Of a stretch of DNA of 64,000 bases, positions 23,309-32,883 are shown piece by piece. The stretch spans positions 248,001-312,000 of the forward strand of contig JAULSR010000003.1 of NCBI GenBank assembly GCA_030512295.1, given 5' to 3'. Positions within the stretch are counted from its first letter, which is position 1, and each line of letters opens with the position of its first letter. Under the pieces are notes generated by a model. It made no database searches, had not been told where the DNA came from, and saw only the letters and a list, made by a program, of their open reading frames with translations. Origin of the DNA: Bombardia bombarda (Eukaryota > Ascomycota > Sordariomycetes > Sordariales > Lasiosphaeriaceae). The translations under genes were made by a program, and so were the position numbers.

Positions 23309-24401
23309 ATGGCTCCCAAGATCGCAATCGTCTTCGTGAGTTTCTGCCTCTTCTTCCCTGGTTAATGTGGGAGCTCGTGTCACACCAGTGGTGGAAACGG
23401 TCGACGTCATTGGCGGTCGCAATCGAGGCACATCGGGACGATGATTATTCAGACATTCGAGCTCGAGGCCATAGTACACAGGGTCAATTACACCCGTCGA
23501 CAATGCGCTGACACTGTTTCTCATTAGTATTCAATGTACGGACACATCAGGCAGCTCGCCGAGGCCGAGAAGGCTGGCATTGAGAAAGCTGGCGGTACCG
23601 CCGATCTCTACCAGTATGGCCCTCCTATTCTAGTCCAGCACACTTGTACAGAAGCTTATATGTCGATTCAGACTCCCAGAGACGCTTCCCCAAGAGGTCC
23701 TTGACAAGATGTACGCACCTGCGAAGCCTACAGATATTCCCGTCCTGGAAGACCCCACCACGCTGGAGGCGTATGATGGCTTCCTCCTCGGAATCCCGAC
23801 CCGTTACGGCAACTTCCCGGCGCAGTGGAAGACCTTCTGGGACAAGACTGGCAAGCAATGGTCGTCGGGCGGATTCTATGGCAAGTATGCCGGCGTGTTC
23901 CTGTCCACCGCAGGCATGGGTGGCGGCCAAGAGTCGACTGCCATCGCTGCCATGAGCACGCTCGCACACCACGGCATCATTTACGTGCCTCTCGGGTATG
24001 CCAGGTCATTCGCCCACTTGACAGACTTGTCGGCGCCGCATGGCGGTGGCCCATGGGGTGCTGGAACACTGGCTGGCTCTGATGGTAGCCGCCAGCCGAG
24101 CGCGCTGGAGAAGGAGGTGGCCACGATTCAAGGCGAGGCCTTTTACCAGGTTGTTGCCAAGAGCACCGGTGCGTGAATACATGTCGGCGAGGGAGAGGAT
24201 GCAGATGTAGCTAATGAGGGGACGAGGCAAGGGGTTGCGACTGCTGTGAAGACGGAGGCTGAGCCAGAGACAGTGCCAGTGCCAGTGCCAGTGCCGGCAG
24301 CCACGAAGGAGGAGGCCAAAGTCAAACCCGTGCCGGCGCAGAGCAACAAGGAGAACAAGGAGGGGCCATGCGGACTGCCTGCGAAGTGTGTCATCTTGTA
24401 G
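23309..24401 (+). CDS. NAD(P)H:quinone oxidoreductase, WrbA/flavodoxin-like, with possible prenylated tail
   Basis: Exons 23309-23335, 23528-23613 and 23672 onward. Read to the first stop (TGA 24174-24176) the product is 205 aa. It has the usual WrbA landmarks: KIAIVFYSMYGHIRQLAEAE for the FMN phosphate loop, GIPTRYGNFPAQWKTFWDKTG, STAGMGGGQESTA and the APHGGGPWGAGTLAG region. After the TGA the same frame stays open for about 75 codons to TAG 24399-24401. It encodes an Ala/Glu/Val/Pro-rich linker and CGLPAKCVIL, a CaaX-like end. A 42-nt intron (24169-24210, GTGCGT to GATGTAG) would remove the stop and keep frame, giving 266 aa. Readthrough is the other explanation. Confidence 0.87.
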
Positions 24402-25345
24402 TCTTTTTAATGCCAAGAATTCTTAAAGCCATGTTAATTGTTTTGGTATGCATTGTTTGTCATCATGCACGTCGATGTTGTAATGCAGTGACGAGACTAG
24501 ATGCTGGGCGAGAGAGGGAGAAAGATGCCAGCCCTGAGCTGCCCGCCCATCTTTCTAGGTGCTTACTAAAACTCGGGCGAGCAGGAACGACCCAGCATGG
24601 ACGGGAAGTTGCCGGTGATAACCAGAGGTGGGAAGTCAGTCGCGAGAAGCAGGCACGACCGACCTTCAGCAGCTTCAAAGTTTGGTCCAGTACTTCGTCC
24701 CGGGTCGTTAGTAATCAACAGCGCATGGTCCCGTCTCCCCTACCTAAATAAGATGGGATGATTGGGGTTATCTCGTCAACTCGTCCCCCTCCTTCTGCAT
24801 CGTTCCAGCCAAGTTGCAAGCTCGCCAACTCCACATACCTATGTAACTAACAGTAGGTATCTCAATCGTGAGCGGGAAGCTGCATCTGCTCATCGTGACA
24901 GGAAATTCTCGCCAAATGACTGGAGATCTCATTTGCAAGGTATGCTGTGAAAAGCCGGTAATTCTAAATGCCGGGCCTCTCGCGAACAGACCCCTGCAAG
25001 TGCCCCGGAAGATAAGATCGAACCACCAACCACGGCTGGGTCGAACTCCTCTCTGACATCCAAGTCTACCAAGATGGGAAGGTCTGGTAACCTGTGATGC
25101 AACATCGAAGTATCCATCCTGCTGCTTTGCTTAGCGGGCCAGGATGGCGCGCCGAGACGGGCCATGATGCCTTGCCAAAAAGAAAATGGGAACCCCCCCC
25201 CATCCCAGCGAAGGGTCTTGGTCTTTATAATGCCCTTATCCCCTTCATCTGATGCTCGCTCCCATTAATACCAGGTCTTCTCGGCTTCTACGACTTACTT
25301 TAGCCATTTCTCCCGTACTCAAGGTGTCTCGATATTACGGCTGAC
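24402..25345. other. Intergenic
   Basis: No coding signal. TACCTA-type words lie near 24741, 24832 and 24855. A TTTATAATG sequence near 25222, about 120 nt before the amidase ATG, may be its TATA element. Confidence 0.45.
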
Positions 25346-27037
25346 ATGTGGGGACCAGGTGCATGCAAGGCGCTCGCGCTCATGACAGCTTGTGTATGCC
25401 TAGTTGAGGATGGCTTGTTTGCCACCGCAAAATTGTGGTCAAACACGAGCACAGAGCTCGATAGCAGCCCATTTCCGTCACTGATGGAGGCCAGCCTCGA
25501 GGACCTCGTCACAGGTCTCGAGTCGGGCTTGTTCACAAGTGTGGACCTCGTCAATGCCTATACCGCCCGTATGCTGGAAGTCAACTCAACTCTCAAGATA
25601 GTCACCGAGATCAATCCTGATGCCCTAAGCATTGCTGCAGAGCTGGACGCCGCTCGAACAAATGGAACCATCTATGGTTCACTGCACGGGATCCCAATTC
25701 TACTAAAGAACAATATTGCCACGGCCGACGATATGGAGAACACGGCGGGCTCATACGCTCTGCTTGGAGCCAAGGTCCCCGAGGACAGCACGATAGCTGC
25801 GAAGCTGAGGAAGGCCGGTGCAATCATTCTCGGCAAGACCAACTTGTCTCAGTGGGCCAACTTTCGGAGCTCCAACACGAGCAATGGATGGTCCGCATTA
25901 GGGGGACAGACGGAGGCGGCATACTATCCAGGGCAAGACCCTTCTGGGTCATCGTCCGGCAGCGGCGTGGCTAGCTCCTTGGGCCTGGCACTTGCTTCCA
26001 TTGGAACAGAAACCGACGGGTCTATTCTGTCACCGTCAAACGTGAACAACCTGGTGGGAATAAAACCATCGGTGGGTCTCACCTCTCGATACCTGGTAAT
26101 CCCCATCTCGGAACACCAAGACACAGTTGGTCCACTGGCGAGAACGGTCAAAGACGCGGCCTACGTCCTGTCTGCAATTGTGGGCTACGACTCGAAGGAC
26201 AACTATACCTCGGCCATCCCGTTCAAGAAGACGCCAGACTATGTGGCAGCCTGCAATTATTTCGCCCTTGCGGGCAAGCGGATCGGTGTGCCGAGAAACA
26301 TAATATCAAGTTCACAGGCTCAAGCGCCCATTATTTCGGCTTTCAACGACGCCCTAAAAGTCCTTCGCGCCGGCGGTGCCACCGTGGTTGATAACCTCAA
26401 TCTACCGGGGTATGAATTAGCAAACGAAGGCGGATATGAGGATATCGTTCTCGAAGCCGACTTTATTGCGAACCTGGAACAATATGTTTCCAAGTTGACG
26501 GTCAATCCTCAAAATATTACCTCAGCTGCCTCGCTAAAAGACTTCACTCAGTCGCACCCACTGGAAGAGTGGCCGCAGCGCGACACACGAGTGTGGGAAG
26601 AGGCTCTGAATCTAACATTCAGCAACAGCTCCCCCGAGCTCTGGGGCAACTACTCAGCACAGGTGTACGCTGCCGGGCTACTTGGAATCACAGGGGCGCT
26701 GAAGAATTACAGTCTGGACGCTCTTGTTGTGCCGACGGCATTTGCATCGGGGCTTCCAGCAATGCTTGGGTCTCCTGTCGTGACAGTACCGCTAGGCAGG
26801 TTTCCAGCGAACACGACGGTGGCCAAGAACCGTTTTGGGAACTTGGTCGCACGGGCGCCCAACATTCCGTTTGGGATCAGCTTTTTGGGCAGCCGGTTCA
26901 GTGAGGAGACGCTCATTGGGCTTGCGTATGCGTTCGAGCAGCGAACACAGGTGCGCAGCACAATTGTCCCGTATATCCAGCCGATAACAGAGCTCGCCCA
27001 GGTTGTTGCCAAGAGGAAATCTAGGGAATGGAACTGA
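25346..27037 (+). CDS. Secreted amidase (amidase signature family)
   Basis: A single-exon gene of 563 aa. A short hydrophobic N terminus (about 1-28) looks like a signal peptide. About ten N-x-S/T sites, concentrated in the early and late parts, fit secretion. The catalytic triad can be placed: Lys121 in GIPILLKNN, a cis-Ser in the PSGSSSGSG loop (about 200-207) and the nucleophile Ser226 in GTETDGSILSPS. The loop has GSSSGSG where many members have GGSSGG. The C-terminal substrate-facing part includes PTAFASGLPAMLGSPVVTVPLG. Such fungal enzymes hydrolyse small amides or peptides; the substrate is unknown. Confidence 0.93.
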   Translation: MWGPGACKALALMTACVCLVEDGLFATAKLWSNTSTELDSSPFPSLMEASLEDLVTGLESGLFTSVDLVNAYTARMLEVNSTLKIVTEINPDALSIAAELDAARTNGTIYGSLHGIPILLKNNIATADDMENTAGSYALLGAKVPEDSTIAAKLRKAGAIILGKTNLSQWANFRSSNTSNGWSALGGQTEAAYYPGQDPSGSSSGSGVASSLGLALASIGTETDGSILSPSNVNNLVGIKPSVGLTSRYLVIPISEHQDTVGPLARTVKDAAYVLSAIVGYDSKDNYTSAIPFKKTPDYVAACNYFALAGKRIGVPRNIISSSQAQAPIISAFNDALKVLRAGGATVVDNLNLPGYELANEGGYEDIVLEADFIANLEQYVSKLTVNPQNITSAASLKDFTQSHPLEEWPQRDTRVWEEALNLTFSNSSPELWGNYSAQVYAAGLLGITGALKNYSLDALVVPTAFASGLPAMLGSPVVTVPLGRFPANTTVAKNRFGNLVARAPNIPFGISFLGSRFSEETLIGLAYAFEQRTQVRSTIVPYIQPITELAQVVAKRKSREWN

Positions 27038-27523
27038 TGTAATACGCTTGGATAATGTAGATTTAGCAAGTCACCCCCTTTTGTTCAAGAAACGTATATA
27101 TATATATATAGGTACATATCTACAACACCGTTTCAAGACATGGGATAGCTCCTAGCAAGACCTGTGTTATCTCACCAAAGTAAACAGTCTAGGTGAGAAC
27201 CCGACCCAATCTTCTCCCATTCTGTATAATATAATCCGATAGTCATGATGGACTCATTCAATGATGCAGTTTATGGCCATCATATGTCGCTTGATGATTT
27301 CCCCAGCACCGAAAACGGAGGCAAGAGCTGATACTTATCTAGGGTTAGGGTTGAAATCGCATTTATCATCCAAAATGTCAAGAGTTGCATCATTCCAATA
27401 GCATTACAAGTATGGAATGCACACGGACACCTGCTTGAGAAAAGAGACATTTACAACCCCATAATCTCACTTACAATTATCGTAATTTCACCAAAATCAT
27501 CGTCGCTTCTGTGAAAGACAAGA
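27038..27523. other. Intergenic with TA repeat
   Basis: Holds a TA dinucleotide run at 27095-27110 in the amidase 3' flank and the upstream region of YAE1. No gene was seen. Confidence 0.6.
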
Positions 27524-28537
27524 ATGCTTCTTCGCAACCTCTCATCCAGAGAGGACCCCGACATCTTCCAGACCATGTCCTCTCCCGCCCCAGCCCCCGC
27601 CAGATATCACGACGGCGACAATGAAGGCGGCGACAGCAATAACCAAGGAGAAAATAATGCCCTAGACGATGTATGGGGAGACGCCGACGATGGCGCTAAC
27701 TATGATCATGATCGTAGCCATGACCATGACTCACACCCCACTTCCACCTCCTCACAAGACCAAGAATCCCACCACAACCACCACCACCCATCCTCATTCT
27801 TCTCTCAATCCCACCCCTCCGACGTGCCCCGCCTGCAGGCCGAGCACACCACCGCCGGCTACCGCGACGGCATCACCGACGCCAAGTCCTCGAGCGTGCA
27901 GGCCGGCTTCGACGAGGGGTTCGGGCTGGGCGCCACCATCGGCGCGCATGTCGGCCAGCTTCTCGGCGTCTTGGAGGGGCTGGCCTTTGCTGTTAGGTCC
28001 CATCAGCAGAAGAAGACGACTATGCCGCTGAAGCAGCAAGGATCATCTGATCAAGCTGGATCGGCGGGGGCATCATCTGAGGAGCTGGTGCAGGGTCAGA
28101 CTACTCCTCCTCCAGAAACGCTGCTGGTCTCGGCGCAGCTCGAGCTGAGCGTGCAGTCTGTTTTTGGAAAGGATTACTGGGCTGAGGATGGGACCTGGAC
28201 GTACGACGTGCCGGAGCCAGAGCCGGAGCCGAAGAGTATTAGGGACGGTAGCGCTGGGGATAGGAAAAAGGAAGAGGAGGAGGGTGGAGAAGAGGTGCTG
28301 TTTGCTCATGTTGGCGCGGCGCACCCGCTGGTCAAGAAGTGGGATGGCATCATCCGGGCTGAGGCTGCTAGGTATGGGTTAGTATGGGACGTTCTTGCGC
28401 AGGAGGCGGAGGAAGAGAGGAGGGAAGAGGAGGAGGGTGAGGCGGCAGCGGCGGCGGCGGCTGCTGATGCGATGAAGGAGACAAAAGATGCCAAGCCTGC
28501 TGTTGCTTCGCAGTCACGGGAGGCTTTGGCATGGTGA
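27524..28537 (+). CDS. YAE1: Yae1-type adaptor for cytosolic Fe-S protein assembly
   Basis: A single-exon gene of 337 aa (320 if the ATG at 27575 is used). Residues about 45-52 read ALDDVWGD, an N-terminal acidic motif of Yae1. The core at about 108-155 (AGYRDGITDAKSSSVQAGFD followed by EGFGLGATIGAHVGQLLG) is the deca-GX3 repeat of the Yae1/Lto1 family. In yeast the Yae1-Lto1 complex recruits the ABC protein Rli1 to the cytosolic iron-sulfur targeting machinery, linking it to ribosome recycling. The protein is longer than yeast Yae1 because of His/Ser/Asp-rich and Glu/Ala-rich low-complexity segments. The C terminus ends in a Trp (EALAW), which may matter for docking as in other CIA adaptors; that is inference. 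Confidence 0.88.
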   Translation: MLLRNLSSREDPDIFQTMSSPAPAPARYHDGDNEGGDSNNQGENNALDDVWGDADDGANYDHDRSHDHDSHPTSTSSQDQESHHNHHHPSSFFSQSHPSDVPRLQAEHTTAGYRDGITDAKSSSVQAGFDEGFGLGATIGAHVGQLLGVLEGLAFAVRSHQQKKTTMPLKQQGSSDQAGSAGASSEELVQGQTTPPPETLLVSAQLELSVQSVFGKDYWAEDGTWTYDVPEPEPEPKSIRDGSAGDRKKEEEEGGEEVLFAHVGAAHPLVKKWDGIIRAEAARYGLVWDVLAQEAEEERREEEEGEAAAAAAAADAMKETKDAKPAVASQSREALAW

Positions 28538-29114
28538 ATAGACGGGGTCAATTTTCTTCAACTTTGAAAAGGACTTAAAAGGGGGGGCTTTAGACGATAG
28601 GACGTTCTGGGCTGCAAGCCCCCAAAACATTGAAGGGACCGACCACTAAAGAGCATATAATTCAGCCGGCAAAATAGCTGAGTGAAGCTGACATCAAATT
28701 CTTGATGAAGCTGACCTCTGGAGAGGCCATTGCAACAAGGTATTCGAGTCTCAGGATAGCAATCACAAGGGTGTTTAGATGCCAATGCCCGATGGGCAGA
28801 GAAATGCAAAAGTCACCACAGTGTATCCAGCCCCCCATTCCTCCTCAGAACCCTAGATGACCGAGATATAAGCATTGTTCATTCTCGACCATGATCATCG
28901 AAAATTACTCAATAAAACACTACATATACAGAATACCACCTGATCAGATACCGCTATCTTTAATTATATGCTCATAGAGAAACAAACTGAAGCACATGTT
29001 ACAACTCTGCCCCTACCGCTACAACTGATCTAGGTACTTCTCTCAGTAATAACTACCTGAAGAATATCAAGTGAATGTCACCACACACCCCCTCTTATAG
29101 CACACCGACAGTCC
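28538..29114. other. Convergent intergenic region
   Basis: Lies between the 3' ends of YAE1 and the next minus-strand gene. AT-rich, no gene seen. Confidence 0.6.
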
Positions 29115-30623
29115 TTATCCAAACTTCTTCTCAAACTTCTTCAGCATCCCCGTCACACCACGCTCCAACCTCCCTGCACCCTCCTCCAGCTTACCCCTTG
29201 GTTTCTCAGGAGAATAAAACTGCTGATGAACCGCATAATCCGAAGCTACAGCAGGATTATACCCATACCCCGCGCCTTGCTGCAGGCTCTGCGGCGGCAG
29301 CGGACGCACACCAGCCACACCGGCCGTAGGCGGCGTCGGCGTGTGCGATCCCGGTGTGTATCCAGAAATGCCCGGGATCGGCGAGGGGGAGCCATAAGGG
29401 CTCGCCAGCCCGGGGCTCAACGCCCCTCCATGAACCGGCATGGTTACCGAGCGCGCAAGCCCAGGATGGGTGGGCGCAGGGTGTCCACCGCCGCCCAGTG
29501 CGCCGAACCCCTGGGGTGCGAAGCCGGGAGAGGCGAGACCGTCACGAGGCGGGGCTGGGAATGAAGGAGCCCCTGGCGGGTACTGGAGGTTCGGCGGGGG
29601 GATGCCGGGGCTGAGGGGCCCGAGACCGCTTGGGACGAGTCCTGGGGAGAAGGGCGTCGCGGCGTCGTAGGCGAGTGTCTGATGTAAGGGATTTGGCACA
29701 TCATCCTCGGGGGGTGGCGTCTTCTCGCGGTGCCGAACTTGCTCGGGTGCGGCAGGGGCAGCTGGGTTGTAAGCCATGGGCACAAACTGCGCGGGAGGAG
29801 GAGGCGGCGGCGGCGGCGTTGGGTCCCCGGCAGAGATGGCCGAGATGGGAGGACTAGCGAAATATCCACTCCCGTTATTTTGATTAGGAGACAGGGCGGA
29901 AGGCGGAGATTGGACGGAGTGGTGTTGATCGGCTATGGCAATTCGTTCAAGCTGCTGTACCACAGAGCTCACTTCGGCCGGGTGGAGAGGTGGCGGGCCT
30001 GGCTCATCGAGGACTTCGCAATGCGCCGGTGGGATGACACGTCTGATGCCATTGACGAACTCCAGGGCGTCTTGCTGGGTCCAGAAGTATATGTCAAGAG
30101 AGTGTAGCTTGTAGTGGTATTTGTTTTGGTTGTGGGGATCGTAAGTTGGTAGATGCCACTCGTCATGCCCATCGACCTCGCCGACTGTCAAAGTCACAAG
30201 ACACGTATGTTGGTACGAATACCGCAAGTGGGTGCTATCGAGGTCTGATCATGGAAGTTGGCACCAATTAGCCACTGGTCCCCTCCCACTCAGCTGAGTC
30301 AAGGTTGGAATATGGTGTAGTAGTCATTCTTACAGCCGTCAAACGAGTCCTGGTCATCTGTCCCAGGGCGGTTTGCAATCTCAACACGGGCACGGGCTTG
30401 GTTCGCATCTTCAAAGAGGTAGATGTAGGAGCCCTTGTCGAATCTGTGATGAGGGGGATCTTCTGTCGGCGAACCGTAGAAGTAGTGGACATCTCCAAAG
30501 CTTCAGCGAACAGATCATGTCAGAAAATCTCACCCTTGCATATGCGCCATAGAGCGACGACGACGACGGCTTTCAATGGACTCACAGAGTGGCTACATTG
30601 TCCTCTCCTGGCCGGGCGGCCAT
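29115..30623 (-). CDS. Conserved fungal protein of unknown function, proline-rich
   Basis: Minus-strand exons 30623-30586, 30500-30334 and 30244-29115 give 444 aa. The first 150 residues look globular: MAARPGEDNVATLFGDVHYF, then an acidic and aromatic segment, YLDSTHLRYSYQHTCLVTLT, and KLHSLDIYFWTQQDALEFVN. Alternating strands and a final helix suggest a PH-like or similar small fold, but I cannot name it. The remainder is disordered, rich in Pro, Gly and Ser with a poly-Pro run, and ends in a basic helix (GVTGMLKKFEKKFG) that could bind membrane or partner. Exon junctions restore an uninterrupted frame. It is divergent from uS8m with about 1 kb between starts. Confidence 0.8.
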
Positions 30624-31684
30624 CTTTTCACGAGAGCTCTTGTCTAGCTCAAGCAGAGAAGGGGGGGAGGAGGCTCGCAAAGGTAGGGGAGCTTGATAGA
30701 ACAGACGATAGCTTTGCTCAAGATATCTGACTAGAAAGACTTGAAAGATTAAGAAAGTGCAAAAAGAAGCAAGATCAAACACACAAGATGACAGTCACGG
30801 CACGGATTGCACGATAGATGACGGGATCAAGAGCGACACGAAGCTGGGCCCGAAGCAATGCGGCAGCGAGAGCGGCAGCCCACCACTTTGTCTTCGGGCC
30901 TCAGGGCCTGTCCCAACGGTCAATCAGGTACTTGGCCATCGAATCAGAAGCTCTGAACGGTCGTGATCCCGCCCCTGAGCTGGCGGCACTGGGCCATGCC
31001 AACAGGCGAGCTGCGGGAAACATGTGTGTGGTCGCATCGAGTGGTCCGCTTCGGCGCTTAGAGGCGCGATCTGAAGATTCCAGTGGATGCCAAGTTCCGA
31101 GAAGCCCACCTTGAAAATAGCGGGGTAGAAGAGAGGTTGAGCTCGGGCCTCTTTCTGAACAAATCTGAACAAATGCGTTTTGCTGGAAACACGCCTTAGG
31201 GTGTCTTCGGTCAGTTGTGTCAGTGAAGGACGACCCATGTCGCTCAAGGACAAAATTTTGGACACCGCGACGGAAAGTCCCGCCCCAGCTCTCTGAACGC
31301 AAACCGTTGCGCGACCGAGATTCCGACCTAAAGAGGCTCTCGACGATAGTCGTCGGTCCAGTGCAATTGAAACCCCCCAACCGCCAATTCTTTGCTGCAC
31401 AACTGCTGTCCGGTATGTGTAAAGAGTGCCGTTTATGCCTTTCCAAACTCTCATTCTTCGAACCCAAACCATCCCTCCAGCATTCGCTAATCCCCCTTTC
31501 CTCCTTCAGCACCTCCAAGTCCAAATTCAATAGGTACCCGATCCGATTATCCCCCGTCGCCAATCCCAGGGGAGCAACAAGCTCACCCGCCCACCCACCA
31601 CCCAGCCAGCCCAAAGATCAAAAGGCGGCTGGCCTCGCGTCACCTCCCTCTCCCTCTCTTTTTCCTCCAACCACATCCACCAAA
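30624..31684. other. Divergent intergenic region, likely bidirectional promoter
   Basis: Lies between the start codons of the proline-rich gene and uS8m. Long open frames cross it (minus 30901-31614, plus upstream of 31685) but show no recognisable protein. They are probably chance ORFs in UTR DNA. Confidence 0.5.
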
Positions 31685-32173
31685 ATGGGCATAAACAGCA
31701 TAACCAACGCCTGCGCGCACCTACAAAACGCCTCCAAGGCGCGCCTCGGCCTCACCTCCCTCCCCAACAACAAGTACAACCTCCGCCTGTGTCTCGCCCT
31801 CCACCGCGCCGGCTTCATTAGCAGCGTGACCCGCGGCGGCCCCCATCCCCCGCCCGCCGACCAGCTGCTCACCCTCGAGCCCGAGCCCGTGACCAACGAG
31901 AACGTGGCCACCCGCCGCCTCTGGCTCGGCCTAAAGTACTGGAACAACGAGCCCGTCCTGCGCAACGTCAAGCCAATCTCCAAGCCCTCGCGCCTCGTCA
32001 CCGCCAGCGTCGACGAGCTCGGCAAGGTCGCCCGCGGCTTCCAGGCCGGCCATGTCAAGGGGCTCAACCTCGGCGAGTGCCTGTTTGTGAGCACGGATCG
32101 CGGCGTGCTCGAGGTGCGTGAGGCGCTCGAGAGGAAAGTCGGCGGGTTGGTCTTGTGCAGGGTGTCGGGATAG
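31685..32173 (+). CDS. Mitochondrial small-subunit ribosomal protein uS8m
   Basis: 162 aa from ATG 31685, one exon. The start MGINSITNACAHLQNASKAR followed by LGLTS is the family N terminus, so the longer upstream open frame is not used. The C terminus with VSTDRGVLEVREALERKVGGLVLCRV is the S8 RNA-binding end (fungal proteins carry D/S variants of the bacterial STS-x-G motif). The product belongs to the 37S mitoribosome. It lies convergent with the gene that ends at 32884. Confidence 0.92.
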   Translation: MGINSITNACAHLQNASKARLGLTSLPNNKYNLRLCLALHRAGFISSVTRGGPHPPPADQLLTLEPEPVTNENVATRRLWLGLKYWNNEPVLRNVKPISKPSRLVTASVDELGKVARGFQAGHVKGLNLGECLFVSTDRGVLEVREALERKVGGLVLCRVSG

Positions 32174-32883
32174 GTTTGAACGTTTTAAGGATAATCAGAA
32201 TTACTTTCGAAAAAAGCAGAACAGGCTCGGCCAGCAGAGGAGGCGTTATAGAGTGATCTTTCCTCATTTTCACCCCCTGGCCCAGGGCGATACTGTACGA
32301 TACAGGAAGAAGGCCACCCGCTGTGTAAAACAACAAATTGGTTTACGCCCGGGGGATATCAGTATGGCAGAGGGACACAAGGAGATGTGATAGTCTCGTT
32401 TTGAGGAGGTAGCCGGCTTACGGTCTGGGGAGCCATGTACCATGCACCATGTATCATACATTATTATATATACCACTGTCAAATCATCCAACACCAATCA
32501 CACAAACCACCACAAGACAACAATACGGCAGGAAAAACAGTGAATAATTGAATGAATGTATTCGCTATTTGTAGTCTAAGGTGCTTTCATAGCCAGCCAG
32601 CTGCCTGCCTCTAAGTACTTCATCCGCCTCCGCCACCGGCCCGCCGCCAACTCCAACCAATGAAATAATATAAACCATCTCTTCTGCTTCCCACCAGGTA
32701 TCATAAAAAGTTGGGGGCCTCTCCAATAAAAGACACTAACAAATACAACCCCCTTTTACTCGCCTTTCTGAGCGAAGGAATTAATAAACAATACAGAATG
32801 GGATACAGTTTGCCAATCTCGGCTCTCCGTGGCTGCCACATAGAAACGAAAAGAAAAGAAAAAATAGAAGAAACAATAAGTAC
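32174..32883. other. Convergent intergenic region
   Basis: 3' UTR DNA of two convergent genes. No gene seen. Confidence 0.6.

Noticed and set aside
30901..31614. 237-codon minus-strand ORF between divergent genes
   Set aside because: No domain and it uses a non-ATG or distant start; it lies in promoter/UTR DNA of two supported genes.
31217..31684. Long N-terminal extension of uS8m
   Set aside because: Family members begin at MGINSITNACAHL; the upstream frame is open by chance and has no conserved feature.
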